From Roseiarcus sp963776665 (GTDB lineage Bacteria; Pseudomonadota; Alphaproteobacteria; Rhizobiales; Beijerinckiaceae): 64,000 nt of DNA. The stretch lies in the NCBI GenBank assembly GCA_963776665.1, contig CAVZNQ010000024.1, positions 49,334 to 113,333 on the forward strand, read 5' to 3'. Both the position numbers and the translations under genes were made by a program. Each line of letters begins with the position of its first letter. Positions within the stretch are counted from its first letter, which is position 1. Positions 9,122 to 16,873 of the stretch are shown piece by piece. The notes below the pieces were generated by a model that saw only the letters and a list, made by a program, of their open reading frames with translations, made no database searches and was not told the origin of the DNA.

Positions 9122-10063
9122 ATGATCGCACCAAGCGACGGGGGCGAGGCCGAGGATCGCCGCATGCGCCTCCTCGCGATCGGGCTCATGTGTGGGGCGA
9201 TGGTGTGCTTCACCGGGCTCGACACCTGCGCCAAATGGCTGAGCTTCGGTCTGCCGGCGATACAGATCGTCTGGGCGCGTTACGTGGCGGCGGCCCTGAT
9301 CGCGCTCGCCGCCTCGCGGCCGCTGTCGCGACCTTCGGCGCTGCGGTCGAGGAGGCCTGGGCTGCAATTGCTCCGCTCGACGCTGCTCTTGGGCTCGACG
9401 ATGGCGAACGTCCTCGCCCTGCGCCAATTGCAATTGTCGGAGACGGCCACGATTTCGTTCCTGACCCCGATATTCGTCGCCCTATTGGCCGGGCCGGTGC
9501 TCGGCGAGCGCGTCGGAGCGGAACGCGTGGCTGCGATCGCGGTCGGATTTCTTGGCGTCGCGATAGCGACTCGCCCAGGGACGGCGGCTTTCCAGCCAAT
9601 CGTGCTCGTGGCTGTGGCCGGCGTCATTTGCAACTCCGCCTATGTGCTCGCGACCCGCAGGCTCGCCGCCGAGGACGCGCCTCAGACGACGCTCGCCTGG
9701 ACGCAGATCGCAGGGATTCTCTTTCTGACGCCGCTCTTGCCCTGGGTCTGGCGCCACCCCGCGACGCCTCAGGCATGGCTTATCATGGCCGGGATGGGCG
9801 CTTTCGGGGCCGCCGGCCACGCGCTCCTGATCGTCGCGCACCGATATGCGCCAGCTCCGGCGTTGACGCCCTTCACCTACACTCAGCTCATCTGGATGAT
9901 CGTCTCAGGCGTGCTCGTCTTTGGCGATTGGCCGTCGGCCGCAACCCTGGTCGGCGCCTCTTTGGTGGTAGGCTGCGGCGCATATCTCGCGTTGCGCGAG
10001 CGGCGCGGGCGGCGGCCTCGAAATCTCGGGCGATCGACGGCGATTGACAAAGCGCCTTCGTAG
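9122..10063 (+). CDS. EamA/DMT-family transporter
   Basis: Up to 313 residues with ten predicted TM helices in two five-helix EamA repeats (LLAIGLMCGAMVCFTGLDT; second half from PIVLVAVAGVICNSAYVLA). The motif SETATISFLTPIFVALLAG marks the first repeat. Members export small metabolites, including amino acids; the substrate cannot be read from sequence. It begins 13 bp after hom, which makes a role in amino-acid efflux plausible but unproven. An alternative ATG at 9164 (MRLLAIGLM) starts nearer the first helix; neither start has a strong ribosome-binding site. Confidence 0.85.
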   Translation: MIAPSDGGEAEDRRMRLLAIGLMCGAMVCFTGLDTCAKWLSFGLPAIQIVWARYVAAALIALAASRPLSRPSALRSRRPGLQLLRSTLLLGSTMANVLALRQLQLSETATISFLTPIFVALLAGPVLGERVGAERVAAIAVGFLGVAIATRPGTAAFQPIVLVAVAGVICNSAYVLATRRLAAEDAPQTTLAWTQIAGILFLTPLLPWVWRHPATPQAWLIMAGMGAFGAAGHALLIVAHRYAPAPALTPFTYTQLIWMIVSGVLVFGDWPSAATLVGASLVVGCGAYLALRERRGRRPRNLGRSTAIDKAPS

Positions 10064-10114
10064 GCGCGAAGCGGAGGGTCGGCGAGTTCGCTCGCGCCGA
10101 CGGCGGATGAAGCG

Positions 10115-10540
10115 ATGTCGAATCGAAGCGGCCCGCCGCCCATCGACGGCCTGCTTGAAACGTCCCTCTACGCGCGCGATCTCAAGCGGACCGCAGCGTT
10201 TTATCGCGATCTGTTCGGGTTCAGGGCGCTGGTCGATTCCCCGCGCCTCGTGGCTTTCGACGTCGCCGGACGCAGTGTGTTGCTGGTATTTCAGGCCGGT
10301 TCGACAGAAGATGACGTCGTTGACGCCAGAGGCACGATCCCGGGCCACGACGGCCGCGGTCGTCCGCACCTGGCGCTCTCGATCGCCTCGGACGACCTCG
10401 TCCCCTGGCGCGAGCGGCTCGTTGCATGTGGTGTGGAGGTCGTCGGGGAGTATCGCTGGCCGCGCGGAGGCGTGAGCCTCTATTTCCGGGATCCGGACGA
10501 CGCCTTGGTGGAATTGGCGACGCCCGGGCTCTGGTGGTGA
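10115..10540 (+). CDS. VOC (glyoxalase/dioxygenase-fold) protein
   Basis: 141 residues, one pair of beta-alpha-beta-beta-beta modules. Typical segments: LYARDLKRTAAFYRDLFGF (res 18-36), GRPHLALSI (metal-ligand His), and YFRDPDDALVELATPGLWW (C-terminal Glu ligand). The first ligand position, usually His in ...H-x-x-L.V.D, is taken by Thr/Ser (LLETSLYARDL), so the metal site may have only part of the usual set. Fosfomycin/bleomycin-resistance and glyoxalase-like roles are all possible in this superfamily. It sits downstream of the DMT exporter and is convergent with the DUF4239 gene. Confidence 0.8.
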   Translation: MSNRSGPPPIDGLLETSLYARDLKRTAAFYRDLFGFRALVDSPRLVAFDVAGRSVLLVFQAGSTEDDVVDARGTIPGHDGRGRPHLALSIASDDLVPWRERLVACGVEVVGEYRWPRGGVSLYFRDPDDALVELATPGLWW

Positions 10541-10549
10541 CGAAGGTGG

Positions 10550-11359
10550 TCAGCCCGGCGGTCCGCCGAATTCCGTGAGCACCGACTCCAAGGCGTCAGG
10601 GTGTATATAAACCGGCCCGGTGAAGGGATGATCGATCGAGAGGATCACCACCAACCCCATGGTGACGAGAAGCGACAACACACCCGTCATCGCGACCTGT
10701 GCAATGAGATTCTCGCTGCCGAAGAAGAGCGTGAATCCCACTGTCAAACCCGCGCCCAGAAACAGAACCATCCATATGACGCCAGGTACGAGGCCAGTCG
10801 AGAGATGCAGACGAGCCCGCCGCGCCGCCGTCACGTTGTCGATCTGCCGGAAGACCTCCGACATGTCCGCGGTGTTCCGGGTGGGTGACTGATTGAGTGC
10901 GAGCGCAGTGGAGTACAGACGGTTGAGAGCCTGTGTGGTCTCATGGCTTTCGGCCTCGTGCGACATCGCAGGCCACTCTTTGTCGATCGTGGTCTTGAGG
11001 TAGTCGACAAGGGCCTTTCGCAGGGCGATCGCCTCAGGCTCATCGCCCGCGGCATAGCGAAAAAGGGCTGCGGTCGCGCCCGCTTCCTCCGCGACAACGT
11101 TCTGCGCTTCGTTGAATTTCTCCCAGACGACGATCACGGCGAAGGCCAAGAGCACTGCATAGATGACGCCGACCGTTGCGAATTTGAAGCCGGCGATCTC
11201 ATTGTTCTTTGCCAGCTTCTCGAGGCCCAGCCTGTGGCGGATCAGGACTTGCAACGCCATCGCGATCGCGGTCGGCAGGACCACAATCAAAACGATCGAG
11301 AGCCAAAGCGGGAGATTTGACAGGAAATGCGACACTCCGGTCTCCATCGAAAAAAACAT
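10550..11359 (-). CDS. DUF4239 (bestrophin-like) membrane protein
   Basis: 269 residues (ATG 11359; a second ATG at 11344 gives METGVSHF). Two TM helices near the N-terminus (LPLWLSIVLIVVLPTAIAMA; FATVGVIYAVLLAFAVIVVW), a ~110-residue soluble helical domain (EAQNVVAEEAGATAALFR..., LNRLYSTALALNQ), then two more helices (VIWMVLFLGAGLTVGFTLFF, MTGVLSLLVTMGLVVILSID) and the family ending DHPFTGPVYI. DUF4239 is a bestrophin-like domain of unknown function; anion transport is a guess. Convergent with the VOC gene, 9 bp apart. Confidence 0.85.
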   Translation of the reverse strand: MFFSMETGVSHFLSNLPLWLSIVLIVVLPTAIAMALQVLIRHRLGLEKLAKNNEIAGFKFATVGVIYAVLLAFAVIVVWEKFNEAQNVVAEEAGATAALFRYAAGDEPEAIALRKALVDYLKTTIDKEWPAMSHEAESHETTQALNRLYSTALALNQSPTRNTADMSEVFRQIDNVTAARRARLHLSTGLVPGVIWMVLFLGAGLTVGFTLFFGSENLIAQVAMTGVLSLLVTMGLVVILSIDHPFTGPVYIHPDALESVLTEFGGPPG

Positions 11360-11636
11360 TCAGAAACTGTTCGTAGCTGAGCTAGCCAGGAACGAAACAT
11401 AGATTCGTGTCGCAGAACTGATATCGAGTGTGTCGGCTCTGTCCAGCGCTCGCGGGCCCTGCGCCCGCCCGCAAGGGCCGTCGGGCTTGCAGAAGCCTGG
11501 GGATGTCCTGAGGCCGCTTCGGGTAGGCGTGCCGATTTCCTTCTTGCGAGCGGCGCTCTCTGGCATTGTCAATTCCGGCGCCGCTAGGAGAAAGTGATTC
11601 GCGACCTCGTGCGTCGCCGGAGCGAAGGTCAGGTCC

Positions 11637-13433
11637 GTGGCGCCATCCGGCTATTTCCTCGACGTCGAAGCGTCCGTTCTTGGGCGCCCGTGGCGGTCGC
11701 GACTCGACACGGTAGGGGAATTGCGCGCGCTCGCCATCGCGCAAATCGGCGGCCATGACGAACTCATCGCCCGCGTGCTCGCGGGGCGCGGCGTCCAGCC
11801 CGAAGGCGTCGCCGGCCACCTTAATCCCAGATTGCGCGATCTGATGCCGGACCCGTTCTGCCTGCGCGACATGGAGGCGGCGACCGACCGCCTCCGGCGC
11901 GCGGTCGAGCAAGGCGAGCGGGTCGCAATATTCGGCGACTACGACGTCGACGGCGCCTGCAGCGCAGCGCTGCTCAGCGAATATCTGAACGCTTGCGGCT
12001 GCGAGACGATCGTCCATATTCCGGACCGGGTGACTGAGGGCTACGGACCCAGCGCCCAGGCGATCGAGGACTTCGCCGCCAAAGGCGCCAGGCTCGTCGT
12101 GACGGTCGATTGCGGAGCGGTCAGCCGCGAACCCTTCGAACTCGCGAGCCGCCTTGGCCTCGATGTGATCGTGTTCGATCATCATCAGGCCCCAGAGACG
12201 CTGCCGCAGACGCTGGCGCTCGTCGATCCCAACCGCGAGGACGATCTTTCCGGGCTGGGCTATCTCTGCGCCGCAGGCGTCGTCTATCTGGCGCTCGTCG
12301 CGCTCAACCGCGCCCTGCGCGAAGCCGGCTTCTGGAGCGGGCGCCAAGCCCCCGACCTGATCGCCGCGCTCGATCTTGTGGCGCTTGCGACTGTCGCCGA
12401 CGTCGTTCCGCTGGTCGGCTTGAACCGCGCCTTCGTCGTCAAGGGGCTCGCGGTCATGCGCCAGCGGCGCCGTCCGGGACTTGCGGCGCTGTTCGACGTC
12501 GCGGGCGCGGACGGTCCGCCGCGGCCCCATCACCTGGGCTTCCTCATCGGTCCGCGTATCAACGCGGGCGGACGCATCGGCGACGCGGCCCTGGGCGTCC
12601 GCCTCCTGACCGCGGCCGACGACCTCGAAGCGCGCCCGATCGCGATCGAACTCGACCGGCTGAACCGCATCCGCCAGCAGATCGAGAGCGCGGCGCTCGC
12701 GGAGGCCGAGGCAGAGGCGCTCATGTCGCTCGGCCTCGAGGAACGCGGCGCCACGGTCGTCGTCGCCGGCGAAAGGTGGCCGCCGGGCGTCGTCGGTCTG
12801 CTCGCGGCCCGGCTCAAGGAGCGGTTCGAGCGCCCGGCGTTCGCGCTCTCGCTCGCCGGGGCCCAGGCGACCGGGTCCGGCCGCTCGATCGCGGGCGTGG
12901 ACCTCGGCCGGGCGGTGCGGGCGGCGGTCGAGGCGGGCCTGGCGATCAAGGGCGGCGGACATGCGATGGCGGCCGGGGTGACGCTCGCCAGCGAGCGGAT
13001 CGGCGAATGGCGGGCCTTTCTCGAAGAGCGGCTCGGCCAAGCGGTGGCGAAGGCGCGCGCGGAAGCGGGCCTCACCGTCGATGCGGCGCTGACCGCGAAC
13101 GCGGCGACGCCGGCGCTCGCCCATCGCCTGGAGGCGGCCGGGCCTTACGGCTCGGGCAACCCCGAACCGGTGTTCGCTCTGCCGCGCCATCGGCTGGCGG
13201 ACGTCACGCCCGTCGGCGTTGGCGGCGATCACTTGCGCCTGCGCGCCGTTGCTGGCGACGGTCAGGCGGTCGAGGCGATGGCGTTCCGCGCCGCCGGCAA
13301 GACGCTGGGCCAGGCGCTCGTGCGGCTCAGAGGGGCGCCGGTGCACCTCGCGGGCACGCTCTCGGTCAACCGCTACGGCGGCCGCGAGCGGGCGCAACTC
13401 AAGGTTGTCGACGTGGCGGAGGCGGCGCGGTAG
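11637..13433 (+). CDS. recJ: single-stranded-DNA exonuclease RecJ
   Basis: 598 residues from a GTG at 11637. A 5'-3' ssDNA exonuclease used in RecF-pathway recombination, mismatch and base-excision repair. The DHH phosphoesterase core carries AIFGDYDVDGACSAALLSEY (motif I), VVTVDCG (motif II), VIVFDHHQAPE (motif III) and VALATVADVVPL (motif IV); the DHHA1 half has GRSIAGVDLGRAV and KGGGHAMAAGVTL, and the C-terminal OB-like domain includes YGSGNPEPVF. Length is normal. The nearest upstream gene is divergent with a ~280 bp gap, so it probably has its own promoter. Repeat copy 2 begins just after its stop. Confidence 0.95.
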   Translation: MAPSGYFLDVEASVLGRPWRSRLDTVGELRALAIAQIGGHDELIARVLAGRGVQPEGVAGHLNPRLRDLMPDPFCLRDMEAATDRLRRAVEQGERVAIFGDYDVDGACSAALLSEYLNACGCETIVHIPDRVTEGYGPSAQAIEDFAAKGARLVVTVDCGAVSREPFELASRLGLDVIVFDHHQAPETLPQTLALVDPNREDDLSGLGYLCAAGVVYLALVALNRALREAGFWSGRQAPDLIAALDLVALATVADVVPLVGLNRAFVVKGLAVMRQRRRPGLAALFDVAGADGPPRPHHLGFLIGPRINAGGRIGDAALGVRLLTAADDLEARPIAIELDRLNRIRQQIESAALAEAEAEALMSLGLEERGATVVVAGERWPPGVVGLLAARLKERFERPAFALSLAGAQATGSGRSIAGVDLGRAVRAAVEAGLAIKGGGHAMAAGVTLASERIGEWRAFLEERLGQAVAKARAEAGLTVDAALTANAATPALAHRLEAAGPYGSGNPEPVFALPRHRLADVTPVGVGGDHLRLRAVAGDGQAVEAMAFRAAGKTLGQALVRLRGAPVHLAGTLSVNRYGGRERAQLKVVDVAEAAR

Positions 13434-13444
13434 GCCAGGCCGGC

Positions 13445-13780
13445 AGCCGCCGTTTCAATCCAAGCCGAATCCAAATTTGGCCAAATCCACCCAAATCCGG
13501 CCAAGCTCCGAGCCAAATCAATCAAAGGAAAAGGCCTCGATTTCCTTGGATACCCTTGTCGGAATCGAGCGTTTTCAGATAGTTGCGCGGACCCCCCAGG
13601 CATTTTTCTTTTCTCCCCCGCGCGTCGTCCCGCCTGCATCCCGGGCAGTCCAGTCGTTAGTCATGCTCGCCTCCTTCGATTGATCCCGCACGGGTCGTTG
13701 CCGGAAAAAGGGAGTATAACACGCCTTCTGGCAATCCGAAAGAAAATGTCGAAAAAACTGTCTCAGGAAGTCTGGGCCGA
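13445..13780 (-). repeat. dispersed repeat copy 2, opposite orientation
   Basis: Read on the minus strand from 13780: an AT-rich box (TTTTTTCGACATTTTCTTTC), then GCGTGTTATACTCCC, which includes a TATACT -10-like hexamer in an extended TGn context, a short ORF with a strong ribosome-binding site (13664-13575), the block GGGGGGTCCGCG, GACAAGGGTATCCAAGGAAA, the stem-loop AAGGAAA/TTTCCTT and the GGATTTGGC-like tail. All parts match copy 1 (4738-5045, plus strand) in order and approximate spacing. It lies directly downstream of recJ and points at it tail to tail. Confidence 0.7.
13575..13664 (-). CDS. 29-residue ORF inside repeat copy 2
   Basis: ATG at 13664 with GAAGGAGG seven bases upstream and a -10-like TATACT about 50 bp further up. 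It encodes MTNDWTARDAGG... ending GVRATI, small, basic and Gly/Thr-rich, with no family recognised. The coding potential rests on the ribosome-binding site only. In repeat copy 1 the corresponding position has an ATG (4801) but an unrelated peptide, so translation may not be the conserved function of the element. Confidence 0.3.
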   Translation of the reverse strand: MTNDWTARDAGGTTRGGEKKNAWGVRATI

Positions 13781-13809
13781 TGGCGAATGGGAGGCCCCAG
13801 GGCGCGTGG

Positions 13810-13925
13810 ACTGTTGCGCGCTCGCGCGTTCGAGGTTGAGGGCGCGCAGGCGCCCGAGCGCCTCCTCGGTCGCCATGTCCTCCGGCCAGCCCTAAGCCGC
13901 GGCGACGGCGCGATCGAGGCTTGAG
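13810..13925 (-). pseudogene. C-terminal remnant of a type II-like DNA methyltransferase
   Basis: On the minus strand the sequence reads LDRAVAAA, a TAG, GWPEDMATEEALGR, then LRALNLERA. This matches the conserved tail of large MmeI/PglX-like DNA methyltransferases, where an AAYGWP motif and an ALN-x-x-RA helix close the protein; the TAG replaces the expected Tyr codon. No methyltransferase core is present on either side. I infer a degraded fragment left from a restriction-modification or BREX-type gene. The assignment is by recall of the motif. Confidence 0.4.
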
Positions 13926-14049
13926 CTCGACCGTCTGCCCAATCCAAAAGGAGACCGGCTGCGCCTCGTAATGTCGGGCAAATTCCTGCCGTATGAACAT
14001 TACGGCGCGGAGCAGGGCGTGCCGGAATACGGATTCAAGGAAGAGTAGG
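13911..14049 (+). pseudogene. possible 3' gene remnant, unknown family
   Basis: An open stretch of about 45 codons on the plus strand reads RLELDRLPNPKGDRLRLV, then MSGKFLPYEHYGAEQG and ends VPEYGFKEE with TAG at 14047. Codon use (mostly G/C third positions) and the tidy acidic ending look like the C-terminus of a real protein, but the frame closes at a stop just upstream and there is no start with a ribosome-binding site. It overlaps the antisense methyltransferase remnant by a few bases. I do not recognise the family. Confidence 0.25.
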
Positions 14050-14304
14050 GGCGCGCAGCCCTGTCAAGTCATGCGGGCGGGAGGTAGTATCTCACTTTCT
14101 TCTCCGGTTGCGGGGGTGGATTCCGACGCGAAGTGCAACCCCGTCGACAGCATTGGTTCCTCAACGAAAAGTCGGGTTTTCCATTCCGAACGCCGGCCTT
14201 CTGCTCGGTTTCCAGGGGACAAAGACGGCTCGGCGAGAAGGAATATCGAGCCCCTTCAGTGACGCCAGGGGTTGCGCTTCGCGTCAGAACTCAGGCAGGT
14301 TCTA
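14050..14304. other. intergenic, nothing recognised
   Basis: About 255 bp between the gene remnants and the small gene at 14305. Short ORFs on both strands lack ribosome-binding sites and codon bias. No repeat, tRNA or terminator is visible. Confidence 0.5.
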
Positions 14305-14520
14305 ATGGTCGATAATCTTCAGACGGCGCTTCAAGCTGTCATGGCCTCCGAGCAGGCAGTGACTGTATATCTAAACCAACTTACAAATGGCAGCAGCACA
14401 GGGAGATCGGGTAAGATTATCCGTGTTGGCCAAGACTACTTTATGATCCAAGACGACGCTGGCGCAGCGCACTTGATCCCCTTCAACGCCATCACCCTGA
14501 TGGAAGCGGTTCCGCGTTGA
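14305..14520 (+). CDS. small hypothetical protein, possibly Sm/SH3-like barrel
   Basis: 71 residues from ATG 14305 (GGCAGG a few bases upstream). Sequence: an N-terminal helix (MVDNLQTALQAVMASEQAVT) followed by short beta-like strands with KIIRVGQDYFMIQDD, HLIPFNAI and TLMEAVPR. The pattern strand-Gly-turn-strand around VGQDYFMIQD resembles small Sm/Hfq-like or YuzF-like barrels, but this is only a pattern impression. Codon use is noticeably less GC-rich than in neighbours (TAT ATC TAA-like AT-rich codons around 14360-14430), which may mean recent acquisition. Confidence 0.5.
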   Translation: MVDNLQTALQAVMASEQAVTVYLNQLTNGSSTGRSGKIIRVGQDYFMIQDDAGAAHLIPFNAITLMEAVPR

Positions 14521-14618
14521 TCTCACGCAGTGCGGCCGAGAATACTGAGTCGCGCACGAGCGGGCGGACCCTGATCAACCTGGTCGGCTCGATCGCTCAG
14601 AAGGTCGGGGCACCCTGA

Positions 14619-14876
14619 TCAAGTTCGCGCTTTCGCGTCCCGCCGCGGCGGCAGTCTGGCAGTTCCCTGACTTCGCAGATCGTCGGACGCGCGGAGTTCT
14701 AGCTGTTCTCCGTTGAAAATATGCAGCATGCCAGAGAACGCCGGATGATCGGCCTCGACAACATAACGCACCGCGCCGGCGCGCGTCGTGAAGACCGACG
14801 CGATGTAGCCGGGATATTCATATCCCGCGCGTTTTCTAACGCGGTCGCCGATCTTGAAAGGATGCGCGGTCATCAT
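14619..14876 (-). CDS. small conserved hypothetical protein (KOW/SH3-like)
   Basis: 85 residues. MMTAHPFKIGDRVRKRAG opens with the PFKxGDRVRK pattern of short SH3/KOW-like proteins common in Rhizobiales; SVFTTRAGAVRYVVEADH and LHIFNGEQLEL complete a small beta barrel, and the last ~20 residues are a basic tail. Function unknown; nucleic-acid binding is conceivable from the fold. Alternative ATGs at 14876 and 14873 differ by one residue. It stands alone between two minus/plus neighbours. Confidence 0.65.
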   Translation of the reverse strand: MMTAHPFKIGDRVRKRAGYEYPGYIASVFTTRAGAVRYVVEADHPAFSGMLHIFNGEQLELRASDDLRSQGTARLPPRRDAKART

Positions 14877-15001
14877 CTGGCCCTGTGCTTTCCGCTAAGC
14901 ATACCGGAGGAAGCAGGGCATTCATGCGAGGCGCGCGTCAAGGGTGAGAAAATTCAAACTGAGACACTACCCGGGCGGGAGACGGCTGGCACAGGGCCAG
15001 G

Positions 15002-15613
15002 TCAGCCACCGGGCCGATCGGCCAGTCCGCCTACTCTGTCGGCGATCTGGCGCGCGAGCCGGGCGGTGACCACATCGGGAATGTCGAGGCCCGAGAGGCG
15101 CCAGGTCGTTCCCGAGAGATTCATGTGGACGCCGTAGCGCCCATCGGGGCTGTTGAGCCCGACGATAAAGTCCCGCGGGCTGGCGAAATAGGAGTGGGTC
15201 ACGGTTTCGATCAGACCGCGGCCGCCGAAGGCGTCGCCGAGCGAGGGCATGTGCAGGAGCGTCCCGGCGTCCTGAGACCCCGCGTGTCCCTGATTTAGAA
15301 GCGCGGCGAGGTTCTCGGGCGTCAGAAACGCGCGCAACAGCATTTCGGCCGCGGCCGCGTTGATGACGCCGCCCTCAAACCCCTCCTTGCCCGACAGCAA
15401 CTTCCGCAGCTGTGGATTCTGCTCAAGCCAGGCGTGCGATATCTGACCGCTCAGGGAACGGCTGAGCGATGGAAGATCAATGCGGGCAATTACCGCCGCG
15501 GCGTCGCCTCGCGAGGCGGCTGACCCAAGCTCAGCGGCGCCGGCCAGCGCCCAGCCCCAATAAGCCGCAACGACAAGGGCGAGCGCTACAACTGCGCCGA
15601 TCAATTTTCGCAT
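15002..15613 (-). CDS. DUF2939 family protein
   Basis: 203 residues starting MRKLIGAVVALALVVAAYWG, a single N-terminal membrane anchor or signal peptide. The following ~60 residues (AAELGSAASRGDAAAVIARI, DLPSLSRSLSGQI) match the DUF2939 pattern of two helices after the anchor, and the C-terminal part contains FIVGLNSPDGRYGVHMNLS and TWRLSGLDIPD. Unknown function, probably periplasmic. The start has a weak upstream purine stretch. The divergent exonuclease gene begins ~240 bp away. Confidence 0.8.
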   Translation of the reverse strand: MRKLIGAVVALALVVAAYWGWALAGAAELGSAASRGDAAAVIARIDLPSLSRSLSGQISHAWLEQNPQLRKLLSGKEGFEGGVINAAAAEMLLRAFLTPENLAALLNQGHAGSQDAGTLLHMPSLGDAFGGRGLIETVTHSYFASPRDFIVGLNSPDGRYGVHMNLSGTTWRLSGLDIPDVVTARLARQIADRVGGLADRPGG

Positions 15614-15852
15614 GGCGTTCCTTAGATTCCGACCCCGACCGCAGCGCCGATTCTAGAGATTTTCGACGCCGATACTTTTGTTCTGCCCGGCAATTGTGAC
15701 GCAGTCGCGGCGGGGAACCGCGGTTGGGCCGCGGTTGAAGGACTCCGTTGCGCAGTACGATCGATCCGCAGGGGTCGAAGCGGGCTCGACTGGCTGGCCT
15801 TCAGGCTCGGCCCCATATTGGGTCCCGAACTTCTCCACGAAGCGGAAGCAGC

Positions 15853-16873
15853 TTGGATCTCATCGTTGCGACTGACCGCGGGCTCTATTGCGCAGCGGGC
15901 GATTTTCATATCGATCCCTGGCGCCCGGTTCCGCGCGCCGTTATCACCCATGCGCATTCGGACCATGCGCGTTTCGGCTCGGACGTTTATGTCTGCCATC
16001 GCGACACTGCGCCGATCCTGCGCAAGCGCCTTGGCGACGTCACGATCGAGACCGCCGGCTACGGCGAAGTCCTGTCGCGCAATGGGGTCCAGATTTCGTT
16101 TCATCCTGCGGGCCATGTGCTGGGCTCGGCCCAGATCCGCGTGGCGATGAACGGCGAGACATGGGTCGCCTCCGGCGACTACAAGCTCGAGAGCGACGGC
16201 GTTTCGCCTGCCTTCGAGCCGCTCCGTTGTCACGTTTTCATCACCGAGTTCGACCTTTGGCCTGCCGATCTATCGCTGGCGCCCGCAGGTCGAGATTTTC
16301 GCCGCCATCGACCTCTGGCGGCGCGAGAACATCGCCGCCGGGCGCGCGAGCGTCCTTTTCGCCTACGCGCTCGGCAAAGCCCAGCGGCTCATCGCGCATG
16401 TCGACCCGGCGCTCGGCCCGATCGTCTGCCATGGCGCTATCGACGCGATCAACACGCTCTATCGCGAGGCCGGCGTCGTTCTGCCGCCCACCCGTCTCGC
16501 GACGGAAATCGTCGATAAGCGCGAGTTCGCCCGCGCCCTCATTCTGGCCCCGCCGTCCGCGGCCTCGAGCCCCTGGCTCAAGCGGTTTGGCGACTATTCC
16601 GACGCCCTGGCGAGCGGATGGATGCAGGTCAGGGGAAACCGCCGCCGGCGAGGGCTCGACCGCGGCTTTGCCCTCTCCGACCACGCCGACTGGGCGGGCC
16701 TCATCGCGGCCGTTGAGGCGACCGGCGCGGAACGCATTCTCGTTACGCACGGCTCGACCGAGGCCCTGACCCGATATCTCCGCGAGAAGGGTCTCGACGC
16801 GCGGGCGCTCCCGACCGCATACGGCGACGATGAGGACGCAGGCGAGGCCGCCGCGCCGGAGGGCGAGGCATGA
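15853..16873 (+). pseudogene. ligase-associated DNA exonuclease (metallo-beta-lactamase fold), frameshifted
   Basis: Likely TTG start at 15853 with AGCGGAAG upstream (DLIVATDRGLYCAAGDFHID). The metal-binding motif THAHSDHARFGS and SFHPAGHVLGSAQIRV are diagnostic of the Mbl-fold ligase-associated exonuclease. At about 16249-16252 an extra base breaks the frame after HVFITE; the next frame resumes with TFGLPIYRWRPQVEIF, ASVLFAYALGKAQRLIAHVD and ends FALSDHADWAGLIAAV, ERILVTHG. Removing one base gives 339 residues, the family length. It overlaps the ligase start (ATGA at 16870). The usual Lhr-like helicase and PdeM-type phosphoesterase partners are absent. Confidence 0.85.

Noticed and set aside
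11382..13397. 671-residue minus-strand open frame opposite recJ
   Set aside because: Low-complexity Arg-rich translation; all recJ motifs are on the plus strand.
14521..14618. Short repeat ACCCTGATCAA (two copies)
   Set aside because: 11 bp twice within 50 bp without further structure; likely chance.
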